From the NCBI GenBank assembly GCA_007694945.1, contig REER01000067.1, positions 1 through 51,226 on the forward strand: a DNA stretch of 51,226 bases, given 5' to 3'. Below are positions 1-8,926 of the stretch, one piece after another; the stretch's first letter is position 1; each line of letters opens with the position of its first letter. This DNA comes from Paracoccaceae bacterium (GTDB lineage Bacteria; Pseudomonadota; Alphaproteobacteria; Rhodobacterales; Rhodobacteraceae). Both the position numbers and the translations under genes were made by a program. The notes under the pieces were generated by a model. The model did no database searches. It was given only the letters and a program-made list of their open reading frames with translations, and was not told the DNA's origin.

Positions 1-351
1 GGCAATGCCGTGCGCGGCCCTTCGGCGCCGCCATCGCCCTCGACCTCGAATGTGACCCTGACACAGGGCACGCGCTCGCGCGAGGATCTGCTGTCAGAGA
101 TGGGGACAGGGCTTCTGGTGACCTCGCTGATCGGTTCGACCATCAATTCCACCACGGGCGATTATTCGCGCGGGGCAAGCGGGTTCTGGGTCGAGAATGG
201 AGAACTGGCCTATCCGGTCAATGAATGCACCATCGCTGGCAATCTGCGCGAGATGCTGGGCCGGATCATCCCGGCCAATGATGCGCGCGACCATCTGACC
301 TCGGTCGTGCCCTCGCTGCTGGTAGAGGGGATGACGCTTGCCGGAGAGTGA
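1..351 (+). CDS. pmbA: TldD/PmbA family metallopeptidase, C-terminal part (5' truncated)
   Basis: The reading frame is open from the first base, so the gene starts outside the window and only about 116 C-terminal residues are visible. The GTG at position 10 is simply internal. The tail carries the C-terminal TldD/PmbA pattern: SNVTLTQG, then TGLLVTSLIGSTINSTTGDYSRGASGFWVENG and a final hydrophobic strand. Family members act with TldD as a heterodimeric metallopeptidase on small peptides (microcin maturation and CcdA degradation in enterobacteria). The metal-binding motif lies upstream and cannot be checked. The last 14 bases overlap the next gene, which suggests translational coupling. Confidence 0.88.
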   Translation, partial: GNAVRGPSAPPSPSTSNVTLTQGTRSREDLLSEMGTGLLVTSLIGSTINSTTGDYSRGASGFWVENGELAYPVNECTIAGNLREMLGRIIPANDARDHLTSVVPSLLVEGMTLAGE

Positions 352-1132
352 CGATCTGGCGCTGCTGGTGGCTGCTGCCGAGGCTGCGGGGGGGATCGCG
401 AAACGGCATTTCGGCAGGGAACCGCGGGTCTGGGACAAAGGGCAGGGGCAGGGGCCAGTCTCGCAGGCCGATCTCGAAATCGACGAGATGCTGCGCGAGA
501 GGCTACGCCGCGCCCGGCCCGAATATGGCTGGCTGTCGGAGGAAAGTGCCGAGGCCCAGGGCACAGGCGGGCGGCGGTTCATCATCGACCCGATTGATGG
601 CACCCGGGCGTATCTCGATGGGCAGTCAGGGTTCGCTCATGCGCTGGCCGTGGTCGAGCAGGGCATGCCCGTGGCGGCGGTCATTTACCTGCCGCTGCGT
701 GATCTGTGCTACACGGCGGCGCGTGGCGCCGGAGCCTTTCGCAACGACGAGGTGATATCGGTCAGCCAGCGCGCGCAGGTGACCGGAGCCGACCTGTTGG
801 TCGCGCGCCCGCAACTCGCGCCGGAATACTGGCCTGGCGGCGTGCCGAATGTCACACGTCATTTCCGACCCTCGCTGGCCTGGCGGATGGCGCTGGTGGC
901 CGAGGGGCAGTTTGATGCAATGCTGACCCTGCGCCCGACCTGGCACTGGGACAGCGTCGCGGGTACTCTGCTGATCGCCGAGGCGGGCGGGGTGGTGAGC
1001 GACGGGTCTGGCGCCGCGTTGCGCTTCGATACCCCCGAGCCACGCAGCGCCGGGGTGATCGCCGCGGGACCTGTGATGCACGCGGAATTGATGCGGCGGC
1101 GGGTAGGCGCGCACGTCGCAAAGGGCGGATGA
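338..1132 (+). CDS. cysQ: Inositol monophosphatase family, probable 3'(2'),5'-bisphosphate nucleotidase (CysQ-like)
   Basis: A 264-residue soluble protein of the Mg-dependent, lithium-sensitive phosphatase superfamily. The metal ligands are visible: EE at about 68-69, DPIDGTRAY at 84-92, and WDSVAG at 204-209 near the C-terminus. The expected CysQ reaction is removal of the 3'-phosphate from PAP/PAPS during sulfate assimilation. The substrate cannot be read from the motif, and inositol-1-phosphatase or a related activity remains possible. The start chosen is TTG at 338, which overlaps the end of pmbA by 14 bases; no better in-frame ATG precedes the metal motifs. From memory, a cysQ-like gene next to pmbA and ahead of kdtA-lpxK is a recurrent Rhodobacterales arrangement. 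Confidence 0.82.
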   Translation: MPESDDLALLVAAAEAAGGIAKRHFGREPRVWDKGQGQGPVSQADLEIDEMLRERLRRARPEYGWLSEESAEAQGTGGRRFIIDPIDGTRAYLDGQSGFAHALAVVEQGMPVAAVIYLPLRDLCYTAARGAGAFRNDEVISVSQRAQVTGADLLVARPQLAPEYWPGGVPNVTRHFRPSLAWRMALVAEGQFDAMLTLRPTWHWDSVAGTLLIAEAGGVVSDGSGAALRFDTPEPRSAGVIAAGPVMHAELMRRRVGAHVAKGG

Positions 1133-1317
1133 ACCTGCCCGTGACGCATTGGCACCCGCCACCCAAAAGGCAGTTTTGCATGGGTGCTTTCAACTGACGC
1201 TTAGTTTGCCGCTTGTCTTGTGATTCGCGAGGCGCCGGGGAGATGCGTCGAAAGCAGTTTCATCGCTTGCGCAATTTGCGTAACACAAGTGCAGGGACCT
1301 GGAGGTGATCAGATGAC

Positions 1318-2607
1318 ATGCTGCGCCAATGCCTTGGCCTGTTCCGGTGCAACTCTGCCGGGCCGGAAGCGCTGGCGCGCGCCCAGGGTGCTGGGGGAGG
1401 TGTCGTGCAGGGTCTGACCAGGCGGCTTCAGATGTTGGCGAGGGGAGGTCGCGCGGCGCTGCCGCCGGCCTGTGGGGCGCTGCGCAGCCCGCTGATCTGG
1501 CTGCATTGCGACAATGCGCGCGGGACCCAACGCCTTGCTGCGCTGTCGGAGATCCTGTTGCAGGAGGGAGAAGGACTGTCGGTGCTGGTCTCGCACCCGG
1601 CCGGGATGGAGCCCCTGCCAGACTTGCCGGGGCGCATCGAACTTGCGCTCGAGCCCGATGATGCGGGGTTTGCGCATGCGCTTGCTGCGCAGCTTCCGCC
1701 AGCGGCTTTCCTCTCCACTGCGCGGCGTATCCCGGGCGGCATGATTTCGGCACTCTCATCCTCCTGTGGCACTGTCATCTGTCTGGCCGATATGGCGGTC
1801 CCGCGATTGGCCTCAGGTTGGGGGCGCTTGCCGGGTCATCGGCGGTCTGTGATGGGGCGGGTTGACCACGTGTTCCTGCCCCATGATGCCGTACAGTCAG
1901 ACTGGTCGGGTTACGGGATGCGCGAGGAGGTTCTGATGCGCGCGGGAAGGCTTTCGGTCACCCCGGCCGCACTTGGCTGCAATGAGGCCGAGCGCGAGGC
2001 ACTGGCCGAGGCGTTTCGCCACCGGACGATGTGGTTCGCCACCCATGTCCCCGAGCGCGAGGAGGAGATGGTGATCGCCGCACATGGCGAGGCACTGCGC
2101 GATTCGCACCGATTGGTGCTGCTGCTGCATCCTGCCGATTTGCAGCGCGGCGTGGCGTTGAAGGCGGCCTTGCAATCCCGGTTCAGCACGGCTTTGCGGT
2201 CGGAGGATGATCTGGTGACGCCAGAGACGCAGGTCTATATCGTCGACACCGAAAGCGAGCGCGGGCTGTGGTATCGGCTGGCCGTGGCTGGCTATATCGG
2301 CGGCTCGCTGGGGGGCGATGGGGCGCTGGTCAGCCCGATGGAAGCGGCAGGGCTCGGCTGTGCAATTGTTCATGGCCGTATGTTCGGACGCCATGCCGAG
2401 GCGTTCGATCTGCTGCGGCAGGCGCGCGCCACGCGGATGGTGCAGGGGCCCGAGGCGCTGGGTCCGGCCATCGGCGGTGCGCTCCGACCTGAGCAGGCGG
2501 CGGATATGGCCAATCGCGGCTGGCAGGTAATCGCCGAAGGGGCCGAGGCGACCGAAGCTGTTTTGTCCACCCTTCTGACTGCCTGCAAGCCGCAGGCTGC
2601 AGGCTGA
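1318..2607 (+). CDS. kdtA: 3-deoxy-D-manno-octulosonic acid (Kdo) transferase-like glycosyltransferase
   Basis: A 429-residue GT30-type glycosyltransferase. The N-terminal acceptor domain contains PLIWLHC at about 58-64. The C-terminal half has the sugar-nucleotide-binding region, including [21 protein letters not shown]. Family members transfer Kdo from CMP-Kdo to lipid A at the inner membrane. This version has a short N-terminus without the usual clear membrane anchor, so it may be a second, specialised Kdo transferase. It ends at the first base of lpxK (TGATG), so the two are coupled. GGAGG at 1301-1305 is about 12 bases from this ATG and better spaced for an out-of-frame ATG at 1313, so the true start is uncertain and could be internal. 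Confidence 0.8.
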   Translation: MLRQCLGLFRCNSAGPEALARAQGAGGGVVQGLTRRLQMLARGGRAALPPACGALRSPLIWLHCDNARGTQRLAALSEILLQEGEGLSVLVSHPAGMEPLPDLPGRIELALEPDDAGFAHALAAQLPPAAFLSTARRIPGGMISALSSSCGTVICLADMAVPRLASGWGRLPGHRRSVMGRVDHVFLPHDAVQSDWSGYGMREEVLMRAGRLSVTPAALGCNEAEREALAEAFRHRTMWFATHVPEREEEMVIAAHGEALRDSHRLVLLLHPADLQRGVALKAALQSRFSTALRSEDDLVTPETQVYIVDTESERGLWYRLAVAGYIGGSLGGDGALVSPMEAAGLGCAIVHGRMFGRHAEAFDLLRQARATRMVQGPEALGPAIGGALRPEQAADMANRGWQVIAEGAEATEAVLSTLLTACKPQAAG

Positions 2608-3608
2608 TGCGCGCGCCCGGCTTCTGGTTCACACCGCCCGACGCACCCGCGCTGGCCGCGCGGGTGCTATCGCCTCTGGGCGCGCTCTATGCTGCGGTAA
2701 CAGCACGGCGGGTGGCACGCGGCGGGGGCTGGCAGGCGTCGGTGCCAGTAATCTGCGTGGGCAATCTCAATGCCGGGGGCACAGGCAAGACGCCGACGGT
2801 GATCGCACTCGTGCAGATGCTGCAGGCGCTGGGCGCGCGCCCGCATGTTCTCTCGCGTGGCTACGGTGGGCGGCTGGCAGGGCCAGTTCAGGTGCAAGAG
2901 CGGGCGCATGGGGCGGATGATGTAGGCGATGAGCCGCTGCTGATGGCCGCCTTTGCCCAGGTCTGGGTGGCGCGCGACAGGGCCGAGGGCGCGCGGGCCG
3001 CGGTTGCGGCGGGGGCGGATGTGCTCGTGATGGATGACGGTTTTCAGAGCCCGGCACTGATGCGGGACCTGTCGATTATCGTGGTCGATGCCGGGGTGGG
3101 TTTCGGCAATGGCCACTGCCTGCCTGCCGGGCCGTTGCGCGAGCCAGTCGCAAGCGGGCTGGCGCGGGCGGATATGGTGCTGAGCATCGGCAGTGCGGCG
3201 CAGCGGGCGGGATTCCGCGCGCGCTGGGACTTGGGTGGCGTGCTGCTGATCGAGGGCGCGTTACAACCGCTGGCCATGGGGATGAACTGGCGCGGGCTGA
3301 GAGTGCTGGCCTTTGCCGGGATCGGGAGGCCGGAGAAATTCTTTGCGACGCTGCGCGCCGAGGGGGTGGATTTGCTGCGTGCTGAGGCGCTGAGCGATCA
3401 CCAGCCGCTGACCGATGCACTCATGGCGCGGCTCGAATTCGAGGCCAAGGCGTTGGGTGCGCAATTGGTGACGACCGAGAAGGATGCCGTGCGCCTGCCC
3501 GCGCGGTTCCGGGCCAAGGTGTTGACCCTGCCTGTGCGGCTGGAGTTTTCGCAGCCGGAGCGTGTTGAAGACAAGCTGCGCGAAATTCTCGACGCGCGTT
3601 CTGCGTGA
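2607..3608 (+). CDS. lpxK: Tetraacyldisaccharide 4'-kinase
   Basis: LpxK phosphorylates the 4' position of the tetraacylated lipid A disaccharide at the cytoplasmic face of the inner membrane. The 333-residue length is normal. Diagnostic features are the N-terminal membrane-associated helix, the P-loop [12 protein letters not shown] at residues 52-63, the SRGYGG segment near 83, and the catalytic DDGFQ at 143-147. The gene starts on the last base of the kdtA stop codon (TGATG), so both are surely co-translated and serve the same lipopolysaccharide pathway. It is convergent with caiB, with GC-rich hairpins in between. Confidence 0.95.
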   Translation: MRAPGFWFTPPDAPALAARVLSPLGALYAAVTARRVARGGGWQASVPVICVGNLNAGGTGKTPTVIALVQMLQALGARPHVLSRGYGGRLAGPVQVQERAHGADDVGDEPLLMAAFAQVWVARDRAEGARAAVAAGADVLVMDDGFQSPALMRDLSIIVVDAGVGFGNGHCLPAGPLREPVASGLARADMVLSIGSAAQRAGFRARWDLGGVLLIEGALQPLAMGMNWRGLRVLAFAGIGRPEKFFATLRAEGVDLLRAEALSDHQPLTDALMARLEFEAKALGAQLVTTEKDAVRLPARFRAKVLTLPVRLEFSQPERVEDKLREILDARSA

Positions 3609-3623
3609 GCGGGGGCGGGCCTT

Positions 3624-3685
3624 GGGGGCATCGAGCCCCCGCGGCCCGCGCGGGACCTGCGGCCCGCGGGCTGTGCCGCGGGCGG
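3624..3685. terminator. GC-rich double hairpin between lpxK and caiB
   Basis: The 83-bp spacer between two convergent stop codons is almost pure G+C. It holds GGGGGC-ATCGA-GCCCCC (3624-3640) and, further on, CCCGCGG-GCTGTG-CCGCGGG. A direct repeat GCGGCCCGCG occurs at 3641-3650 and 3659-3668. There is no T-run on either side, so it is not a textbook intrinsic terminator. It could stop transcription from both directions or help Rho. Confidence 0.5.
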
Positions 3686-3691
3686 TGGGGG

Positions 3692-4810
3692 TCAGCTTGG
3701 ATCGTTCTGGCCGAGCTTCGGGGCGGCGTGGTCGGGCCGGGGGTAGGGTTCGGAGAAGTTGAACGGCGAGCGCACGCCCTTGAGCCCGCCCATCTGCAAT
3801 TCGAGCCCGCGCGCAACCACCTGAGGATCGGCAAACACCTGCGCCATGTCATTGATCGGCCCGGCAGGCACGCCTGCAGCCTCGCAGGCGGCCAGCAGTG
3901 CGGCCATGTCCCAATCGGCGGTGCGCGCGCAGATGAGATCCGACAAGGCGCTGCGATTGGCCACCCGAGCAGCATTGGTCAGGTAATCGGGGTGGCGGGC
4001 CAGCTCGTAACAGCCCAGCACGCCGCAAAGCCGCTGATACTGCCCGTCATTTCCAGTGGCGATGATGATATGCCCATCCGCACAGGGCACGACTTGATAG
4101 GGGGCGAGATTGGGGTGGAAATTGCCCAGCCGCCCCGGGACGGCCCCGGTCGCGAGATAGTTCATCGCCTGATTGGCCATGATCGCGACGGCGCAATCCA
4201 TCAGCGCCATGTCGATATGCTGCCCGCGCCCGGTCACATGCCGCGCCTGAAGGGCTGCCAGAATGGCTGTGCTCGCATAGATGCCGGTGATGATATCCGT
4301 CACCGCCACACCGACCTTGTGCGGCATGCCATCGGCAGGTCCCGTCACCGACATCAGTCCCGACATGCCCTGTATGATATAGTCATACCCGGCCCGATGG
4401 GCATAGGGCCCAGTCTGACCAAAGCCTGTGATCGAGCAATAGATGAGCTTCGGGTGATCAGGGGCAAGGCTGGCATAGTCGAGGCCGAATTTCGCAAGCC
4501 CCCCGAGCTTGAAATTCTCGATCACGATATCTGCATCCGCGATCAGCGCGCGGGTTTTCGCGAGCCCCGCATCAGTGCGAAAATCGGCGGTGACCGAGGA
4601 TTTGCCGCGATTGGTGGCGTGGAAATAGGCGGCCTCCGGCGTGCCTTCGCGGTCGATGAAAGGCGGTCCCCAACGGCGGGTGTCGTCGCCCTCGGGCGAT
4701 TCGACCTTGATCACCTCGGCGCCAAGATCAGCAAGGACCTGCCCGGCCCATGGGCCGGCCAGAATGCGCGCGAGTTCGACCACGCGCAAGCCGTCAAGCG
4801 GGCCTTTCAT
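3692..4810 (-). CDS. CaiB/BaiF family (class III) CoA-transferase
   Basis: A 372-residue class III CoA-transferase, which moves CoA between carboxylic acids through an aspartyl-CoA thioester. The N-terminus has the family signature: a glycine/leucine-rich start, LARILAGPWAGQVLADLGAEVIKVE at about 13-37, and GDDTRRWGPPF. Downstream comes GMSGLMSVTG and the PYQVVPCADG region. The donor and acceptor acids cannot be read from the sequence; formyl, carnitine, succinyl and mesaconyl substrates all occur in the family. The start lies 5 bases after the dsbA stop codon, so it is probably the last gene of dciA-dsbA-caiB, although its function is unrelated to those genes. Confidence 0.9.
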   Translation of the reverse strand: MKGPLDGLRVVELARILAGPWAGQVLADLGAEVIKVESPEGDDTRRWGPPFIDREGTPEAAYFHATNRGKSSVTADFRTDAGLAKTRALIADADIVIENFKLGGLAKFGLDYASLAPDHPKLIYCSITGFGQTGPYAHRAGYDYIIQGMSGLMSVTGPADGMPHKVGVAVTDIITGIYASTAILAALQARHVTGRGQHIDMALMDCAVAIMANQAMNYLATGAVPGRLGNFHPNLAPYQVVPCADGHIIIATGNDGQYQRLCGVLGCYELARHPDYLTNAARVANRSALSDLICARTADWDMAALLAACEAAGVPAGPINDMAQVFADPQVVARGLELQMGGLKGVRSPFNFSEPYPRPDHAAPKLGQNDPS

Positions 4811-4815
4811 CTTGC

Positions 4816-5475
4816 TCAGCTTTCCAGTTTTTCATTCAGGATGCGTGAGAAATCCGCAAAGGACATGTTCGAATAGAGCGTGCCATTGATCAAGAAACTC
4901 GGCGTTGATCTTATATTATCGGCTTCGGCATTGATCTGATAGAACTCGGTCAGCTCCAGCGCTTTCTCGCCATCCTCGAGGCAAGCGTTAACCTGCTCGT
5001 CGCTCATTCCGGCCTGACGGCCCAGACGGCGCAGGCGGTTGGCGATCTCGGCCGGGTCATTCGTCCCGGCCCAATGGTCCTGGGTCTGGTAGATCAGGTC
5101 CAGCATGCCATGATAGCGCTCGCCACCACCGCACCGGGCCACCATCGAGGCCCAGAGGCCGGGCCGGTCGAAATAGACTTCGCGCTTGATATAGAGGATG
5201 CGCCCGGTGTCGATGAACTCGTCCTCGATCTGCCGGAAAACACCCTGATTGAAAGTCGCGCAATGCGGACAGGTCAGCGAGGAGTATTCGATGACTGTCA
5301 CCGGCGCATCCAAGTTGCCCAGCGGAAAGTCTAGCGGTTGAGGGGTATGGAGCGCCCCATCCGCCGTGACTGTGGCCACAGTGGCAGGTGTGTCGCCCTG
5401 CTGGCTGGTGAACCACCATCCTGCCGCCCCGAGTGCCGCGACAAGAGCGATGGCGGGCAGAAGAAATCTGTTCAT
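4816..5475 (-). CDS. DsbA-family periplasmic thiol:disulfide oxidoreductase
   Basis: A 219-residue thioredoxin-fold protein. Residues 4-22 form a hydrophobic signal or anchor segment. The active site is CPHC at 69-72, followed by an alpha-helical insertion and the cis-proline loop RSTPSF near residue 190. This is the DsbA/BdbD-like type that oxidises or isomerises cysteines in exported proteins. The start overlaps the dciA stop by 4 bases (5472-5475), so the two are translationally coupled. From memory of related genomes, smc commonly follows this gene; here a CoA-transferase follows instead. Confidence 0.92.
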   Translation of the reverse strand: MNRFLLPAIALVAALGAAGWWFTSQQGDTPATVATVTADGALHTPQPLDFPLGNLDAPVTVIEYSSLTCPHCATFNQGVFRQIEDEFIDTGRILYIKREVYFDRPGLWASMVARCGGGERYHGMLDLIYQTQDHWAGTNDPAEIANRLRRLGRQAGMSDEQVNACLEDGEKALELTEFYQINAEADNIRSTPSFLINGTLYSNMSFADFSRILNEKLES

Positions 5476-6029
5476 GTGGGCGTTCCTTTCGAATTCTGCG
5501 CCTTGGTTAGGACATTCCCGGCCAGACGTTCAAGAGCCGCCCGCAAGCTGTCATCCTCTATGCCGCGTGTCACGCACTGTGCGCGCTGGCGGATTTCGGG
5601 CGCGGGGGCCTTGGGACGTTTGGTACGAGGGGCAGGTGCGAATTGTGCCTGCCCCTCGGCAAAGCCCATGGGCGCGGTCTGTGTCAAGGTAATGCGCGCA
5701 ATCGCGTTATAGCCGTAACAGGCGTTGACCTTTTCGCGCAGCGCCGGGAGTTGCATCTGCAGCATCGGACCCGCTGCTCCCGTGGTCAGAAGCGTAAGAG
5801 TGGCCCCCATGCCGCCCTTGCCATAGCTGATCCGGACCGGGCGGCATTGCGCGGCAATCTCATGGCCTGCAATCTCGGGCCAATGCGTCAATACGCGCGA
5901 GACAGCAAAGCCACGCGCCTCGCCTGCCTTGCGAATCTGGCCCGAGACGAGCTTGCCCGCCCCCTCGAAACCGCGTGTGCGGCGGGTCGGGGCCTCGGGT
6001 AATTGGGATTTGCGCGACATGCCGATCAT
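5472..6029 (-). CDS. dciA: DUF721 / DciA-like protein
   Basis: A 185-residue DUF721 protein. The N-terminal two thirds carry the conserved core: GFEGAGKLVSGQIRKAGEARGF, then LTHWPEIAGHEIAAQCRP, a pattern typical of DciA. DciA is the ancestral loader or operator of the replicative helicase DnaB in bacteria without DnaC. The C-terminus is basic and proline-rich (about 135-150) and ends in a short helix. The start could be the first Met or the Met at residue 4 (MIGMSRK). It is the first gene of a minus-strand unit with dsbA and caiB, divergent from mutY across an 88-bp spacer. Confidence 0.8.
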   Translation of the reverse strand: MIGMSRKSQLPEAPTRRTRGFEGAGKLVSGQIRKAGEARGFAVSRVLTHWPEIAGHEIAAQCRPVRISYGKGGMGATLTLLTTGAAGPMLQMQLPALREKVNACYGYNAIARITLTQTAPMGFAEGQAQFAPAPRTKRPKAPAPEIRQRAQCVTRGIEDDSLRAALERLAGNVLTKAQNSKGTPT

Positions 6030-6117
6030 CTCTTGCAGGTATCGATCAGCAGTTTACCCTCTCATGCACAGAGCGCCAGAGGCGTGGTTGATGTTTCGAA
6101 AGGTCACAGGATAAATC

Positions 6118-7167
6118 ATGCGTGACACTGTTGCCCCTGCCGAGATCGCGCCCCTGCTGCTCGACTGGTATGACCGTCACGCGCGGGTGCTGCCGTGGCG
6201 GGTGCCGCCGCATGGCGGGGCGCACGCGGACCCGTATCGCGTGTGGCTCTCGGAAGTGATGCTGCAACAGACGACCGTGGCCGCTGTGAAGGGGTATTTC
6301 GAGCGCTTCATCACGCGCTGGCCGAGTGTCGAGGCGCTGGCGGCAGCGGATGATGCGAAAGTGATGGCTGAATGGGCCGGGCTTGGCTATTATGCCCGCG
6401 CGCGGAACTTGCTGCGCTGTGCGCGGGCCGTGGCGGCTTTGGGCGGTTTTCCCAAGACCCGCGCGGAGCTGCTGGAACTGCCCGGCATTGGCCCCTACAC
6501 GGCATCGGCCATTGCCGCGATCGCCTTTGACGCGCCCGAGACAGTGGTCGATGGCAATGTCGAGCGCGTCATGGCGCGGCTCTTTGACGAGCACACGCCC
6601 CTACCGGCTGCCAAGCCGATGCTTACCGGACACGCTGCGCGGCTGACGCCCCAAGCGCGCCCCGGTGATTACGCGCAGGCAGTGATGGACCTTGGCGCCA
6701 CGATCTGCACGCCGCGCAACCCGGCCTGCGGTATCTGCCCGCTGCGCGCGTCTTGCGCTGCGCGCGCGGCCGGCACGGCCGCGCGCCTGCCCCAGAAAAT
6801 GCGCAAGGTCGCCAAGCCCCTGCGCTTCGGCATCGCTTATATCGGCCAGCGCGCTGACGGCGCCTGGCTGATGGAGCGTCGGCCTGACCGGGGACTTCTG
6901 GGCGGAACGCTGGGCTGGCCCGGGACCGATTGGCGCGAAGCGATCCCGGTTGAGGCCCCGCCGGTGCCCGCCGACTGGCGGGATGCGGGCGCAGAAGTGC
7001 GCCATACCTTCACCCATTTCCACCTGCGCCTGAGCTTGCGCGTCGCCCGCCTGCCGCAAGCCACCGAGGGGCATTTCATCGCGGCGGAGGAGTTCGACCC
7101 CGCCCAATTACCGACGCTGATGCGCAAGGCGCATGCGCTGGCGGCCGATCACTTCACCCCGCTATAA
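6118..7167 (+). CDS. mutY: A/G-specific adenine DNA glycosylase
   Basis: MutY removes adenine mispaired with 8-oxoguanine or guanine. At 349 residues the protein has the full architecture. The catalytic Glu is in SEVMLQQT (about 46). The helix-hairpin-helix LPGIGPYTASAI lies at 121-132, and the catalytic Asp is in VVDGNVERV at about 145. The iron-sulfur ligands C197, C204, C207 and C213 have C-X6-C-X2-C-X5-C spacing. The C-terminal NUDIX-like 8-oxoG recognition domain begins near 235. It is divergent from dciA and followed after 9 bases by the glyoxalase gene. Confidence 0.96.
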   Translation: MRDTVAPAEIAPLLLDWYDRHARVLPWRVPPHGGAHADPYRVWLSEVMLQQTTVAAVKGYFERFITRWPSVEALAAADDAKVMAEWAGLGYYARARNLLRCARAVAALGGFPKTRAELLELPGIGPYTASAIAAIAFDAPETVVDGNVERVMARLFDEHTPLPAAKPMLTGHAARLTPQARPGDYAQAVMDLGATICTPRNPACGICPLRASCAARAAGTAARLPQKMRKVAKPLRFGIAYIGQRADGAWLMERRPDRGLLGGTLGWPGTDWREAIPVEAPPVPADWRDAGAEVRHTFTHFHLRLSLRVARLPQATEGHFIAAEEFDPAQLPTLMRKAHALAADHFTPL

Positions 7168-7176
7168 GGAGCCTTC

Positions 7177-7677
7177 ATGGAAAACGACCTGACTGCGACC
7201 AATGATTTTGTGCTCACCCATACCATGCTGCGCATCAAGGACCCCAAGCGCTCGCTTGACTTCTACCAGAATGTGCTGGGCTTCCGCCTTGTCACGCAGC
7301 TTGATTTTGATCAGGCCCGGTTTTCGCTATATTTCCTGCAACCGCGTGGCCATGCTGACTGCGCCGATGGTTCGCTGGTGCAGACCTTCAGCCGTGCGGG
7401 GCTTTTGGAGTTGACCCATAACTGGGGCGCGGAGGACGATGAGAGCACCATGCATTCGGGCAACTCCGAGCCCAAGGGCTTTGGCCATATCTGCATCGCG
7501 GTGCCCGATATCGAAGCCGCCTGCGCGCGGTTCGAGGCGATGGGCGTGCGCTTCCAGAAAAAGCTTGGCGAGGGCGGTATGAAGGAGATCGCCTTCATAC
7601 TCGATCCGGATGGCTATTGGATCGAAGTGGTGCAGCCCTCGCTGATGGAGGGGCTGGTCGGGCAAAACAAGGTCTGA
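7177..7677 (+). CDS. gloA: Lactoylglutathione lyase (glyoxalase I)
   Basis: Glyoxalase I isomerises the hemithioacetal of methylglyoxal and glutathione to S-lactoylglutathione in the cytosol. The 166-residue protein has the two beta-alpha-beta-beta-beta modules. Metal ligands are placed as expected: His in LTHTMLRI (about 15), Glu in GLLELTHNW, His in GFGHICIAVPD and Glu in YWIEVVQP. The extra N-terminal residues and the internal loop around HSGNSEPKG resemble the longer, zinc-type enzymes of eukaryotes and Pseudomonas rather than the short nickel-type E. coli enzyme. AAGGAG at 7167-7172 is well placed for the start. It probably shares a transcript with mutY. Confidence 0.93.
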   Translation: MENDLTATNDFVLTHTMLRIKDPKRSLDFYQNVLGFRLVTQLDFDQARFSLYFLQPRGHADCADGSLVQTFSRAGLLELTHNWGAEDDESTMHSGNSEPKGFGHICIAVPDIEAACARFEAMGVRFQKKLGEGGMKEIAFILDPDGYWIEVVQPSLMEGLVGQNKV

Positions 7678-7756
7678 TCTGTCGCAGGCGGGTAGGGCTG
7701 TCAGGGCGCGGCTTTTGGGCTATACTCTTATGTGAACGCCAGAAAGAGCGCCCGCC

Positions 7757-8896
7757 ATGACCCCAGAGCAGTTACTTCGGTTTTCCTCTGCCGTGCCCTT
7801 CTGGGTCTCACTCGGCTTTGTGCCGATGGTCTGGCTCGCGGCGCTCTGGGGCGGCTGGTGGTTCATGCTGGCGGTGGCCTATGGTTGGTGGGCCTTTACG
7901 CTGATCGATTTCGTGACCGGGCTGGACACGGATAACCCCGAAATCGAAACCCCGGTGACGGCGCTCTTCTGGTATCGGCTGATCACGCTGATCTGGTTAC
8001 CGATACAGTTCGTCACCATTTTCGGCGTGCTCTGGTATCTGACGCAGGCCGCGGGCCATACATGGTATGAGGATCTGGGCGTCGCTTTCGGGCTGGGCGT
8101 GATGACCGGCGTGATCGGGATTGTCTATGCGCATGAATTGATGCACCAGAAGCCCGCGCATGAGCGCTGGCTCGCCGATCTGCTGCTGGCAACCGTGCTT
8201 TATTCCCACTTCCGCTCCGAACATTTGCAGGTCCATCACCGCTATGTCGGCACCCCGCGCGACCCGGTGACCGCGCGCTACAACGAAGGCTTCATCAGCT
8301 ATTTCTGCCGCGTGCTGCGCGATTGCCCGCCCTCGGCCTTCCGCGCTGAAGCTGCGATGCTCAAGCGCAAGGGCCTGCCCTGGTGGCACCGCTCCAACCC
8401 GTTCTGGCGCTTCGCGGCGCTGCAACTCGCCTGCCTCGCGCTCGCGCTGGCGATTGGCGGCTGGTGGGGGCTGGTGCTGTTCGTCTGGCAGGCCGCGGTG
8501 GCGTTCTGGCATCTGGAACTCACCAATTACATAGAGCATTACGGGCTGACGCGGCGCTATCTGGGCGATGGCAAATATGAACCCGTCCGCCCGCATCACA
8601 GCTGGAACGCGTCGCACAAGGCGTCCAACTGGCTGATGATCAACCTCCAGCGCCATTCCGACCACCATTACAAGCCCGACCGGCGTTTTCCGCTGCTCCA
8701 GACCTATGACGAGACCGAAGCGCCGCAACTGCCCTTCGGCTACCCGGCGCTGACGACGCTGGCGATGTGCCCGCCGCTCTTCCGGCGTTACATGAACCCC
8801 AAGGTGCGCGCCTGGCGGCGGCAATTCTACCCCGATATCGAGGATTGGACCGACTACACCAACCACGCCACCCCACTGCCGCGTGGGGCCTCTTGA
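7757..8896 (+). CDS. alkB: Alkane 1-monooxygenase (AlkB-type membrane di-iron hydroxylase)
   Basis: An integral-membrane di-iron enzyme that hydroxylates the terminal carbon of medium-chain alkanes using rubredoxin electrons. At 379 residues it has the family hydrophobic profile. The histidine boxes are complete: HELMHQ at 126-131, EHLQVHHRYVG at 155-165 and LQRHSDHHYKP at 297-307. The AlkB hallmark NYIEHYGL lies at 257-264, which separates it from fatty-acid desaturases. No rubredoxin or rubredoxin reductase gene is next to it, so electron donors must be encoded elsewhere. The 79-bp spacer upstream contains an AT-rich patch (TATACTCTTATG near 7720) that could be a promoter. Confidence 0.93.
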   Translation: MTPEQLLRFSSAVPFWVSLGFVPMVWLAALWGGWWFMLAVAYGWWAFTLIDFVTGLDTDNPEIETPVTALFWYRLITLIWLPIQFVTIFGVLWYLTQAAGHTWYEDLGVAFGLGVMTGVIGIVYAHELMHQKPAHERWLADLLLATVLYSHFRSEHLQVHHRYVGTPRDPVTARYNEGFISYFCRVLRDCPPSAFRAEAAMLKRKGLPWWHRSNPFWRFAALQLACLALALAIGGWWGLVLFVWQAAVAFWHLELTNYIEHYGLTRRYLGDGKYEPVRPHHSWNASHKASNWLMINLQRHSDHHYKPDRRFPLLQTYDETEAPQLPFGYPALTTLAMCPPLFRRYMNPKVRAWRRQFYPDIEDWTDYTNHATPLPRGAS

Positions 8897-8926
8897 CGCT
8901 GTGCACATGGCGCTAAATGAAAAGGG

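Noticed and set aside
4796-4815. Third copy of the 22-nt spacer element at the caiB start (GAGCAAGATGAAA on the minus strand)
   Set aside because: Only the last dozen bases match, and they span the caiB start codon, so a chance match is more likely.
3605-4876. 423-codon plus-strand frame opposite caiB
   Set aside because: CaiB on the minus strand has all family signatures; the plus-strand translation has none.
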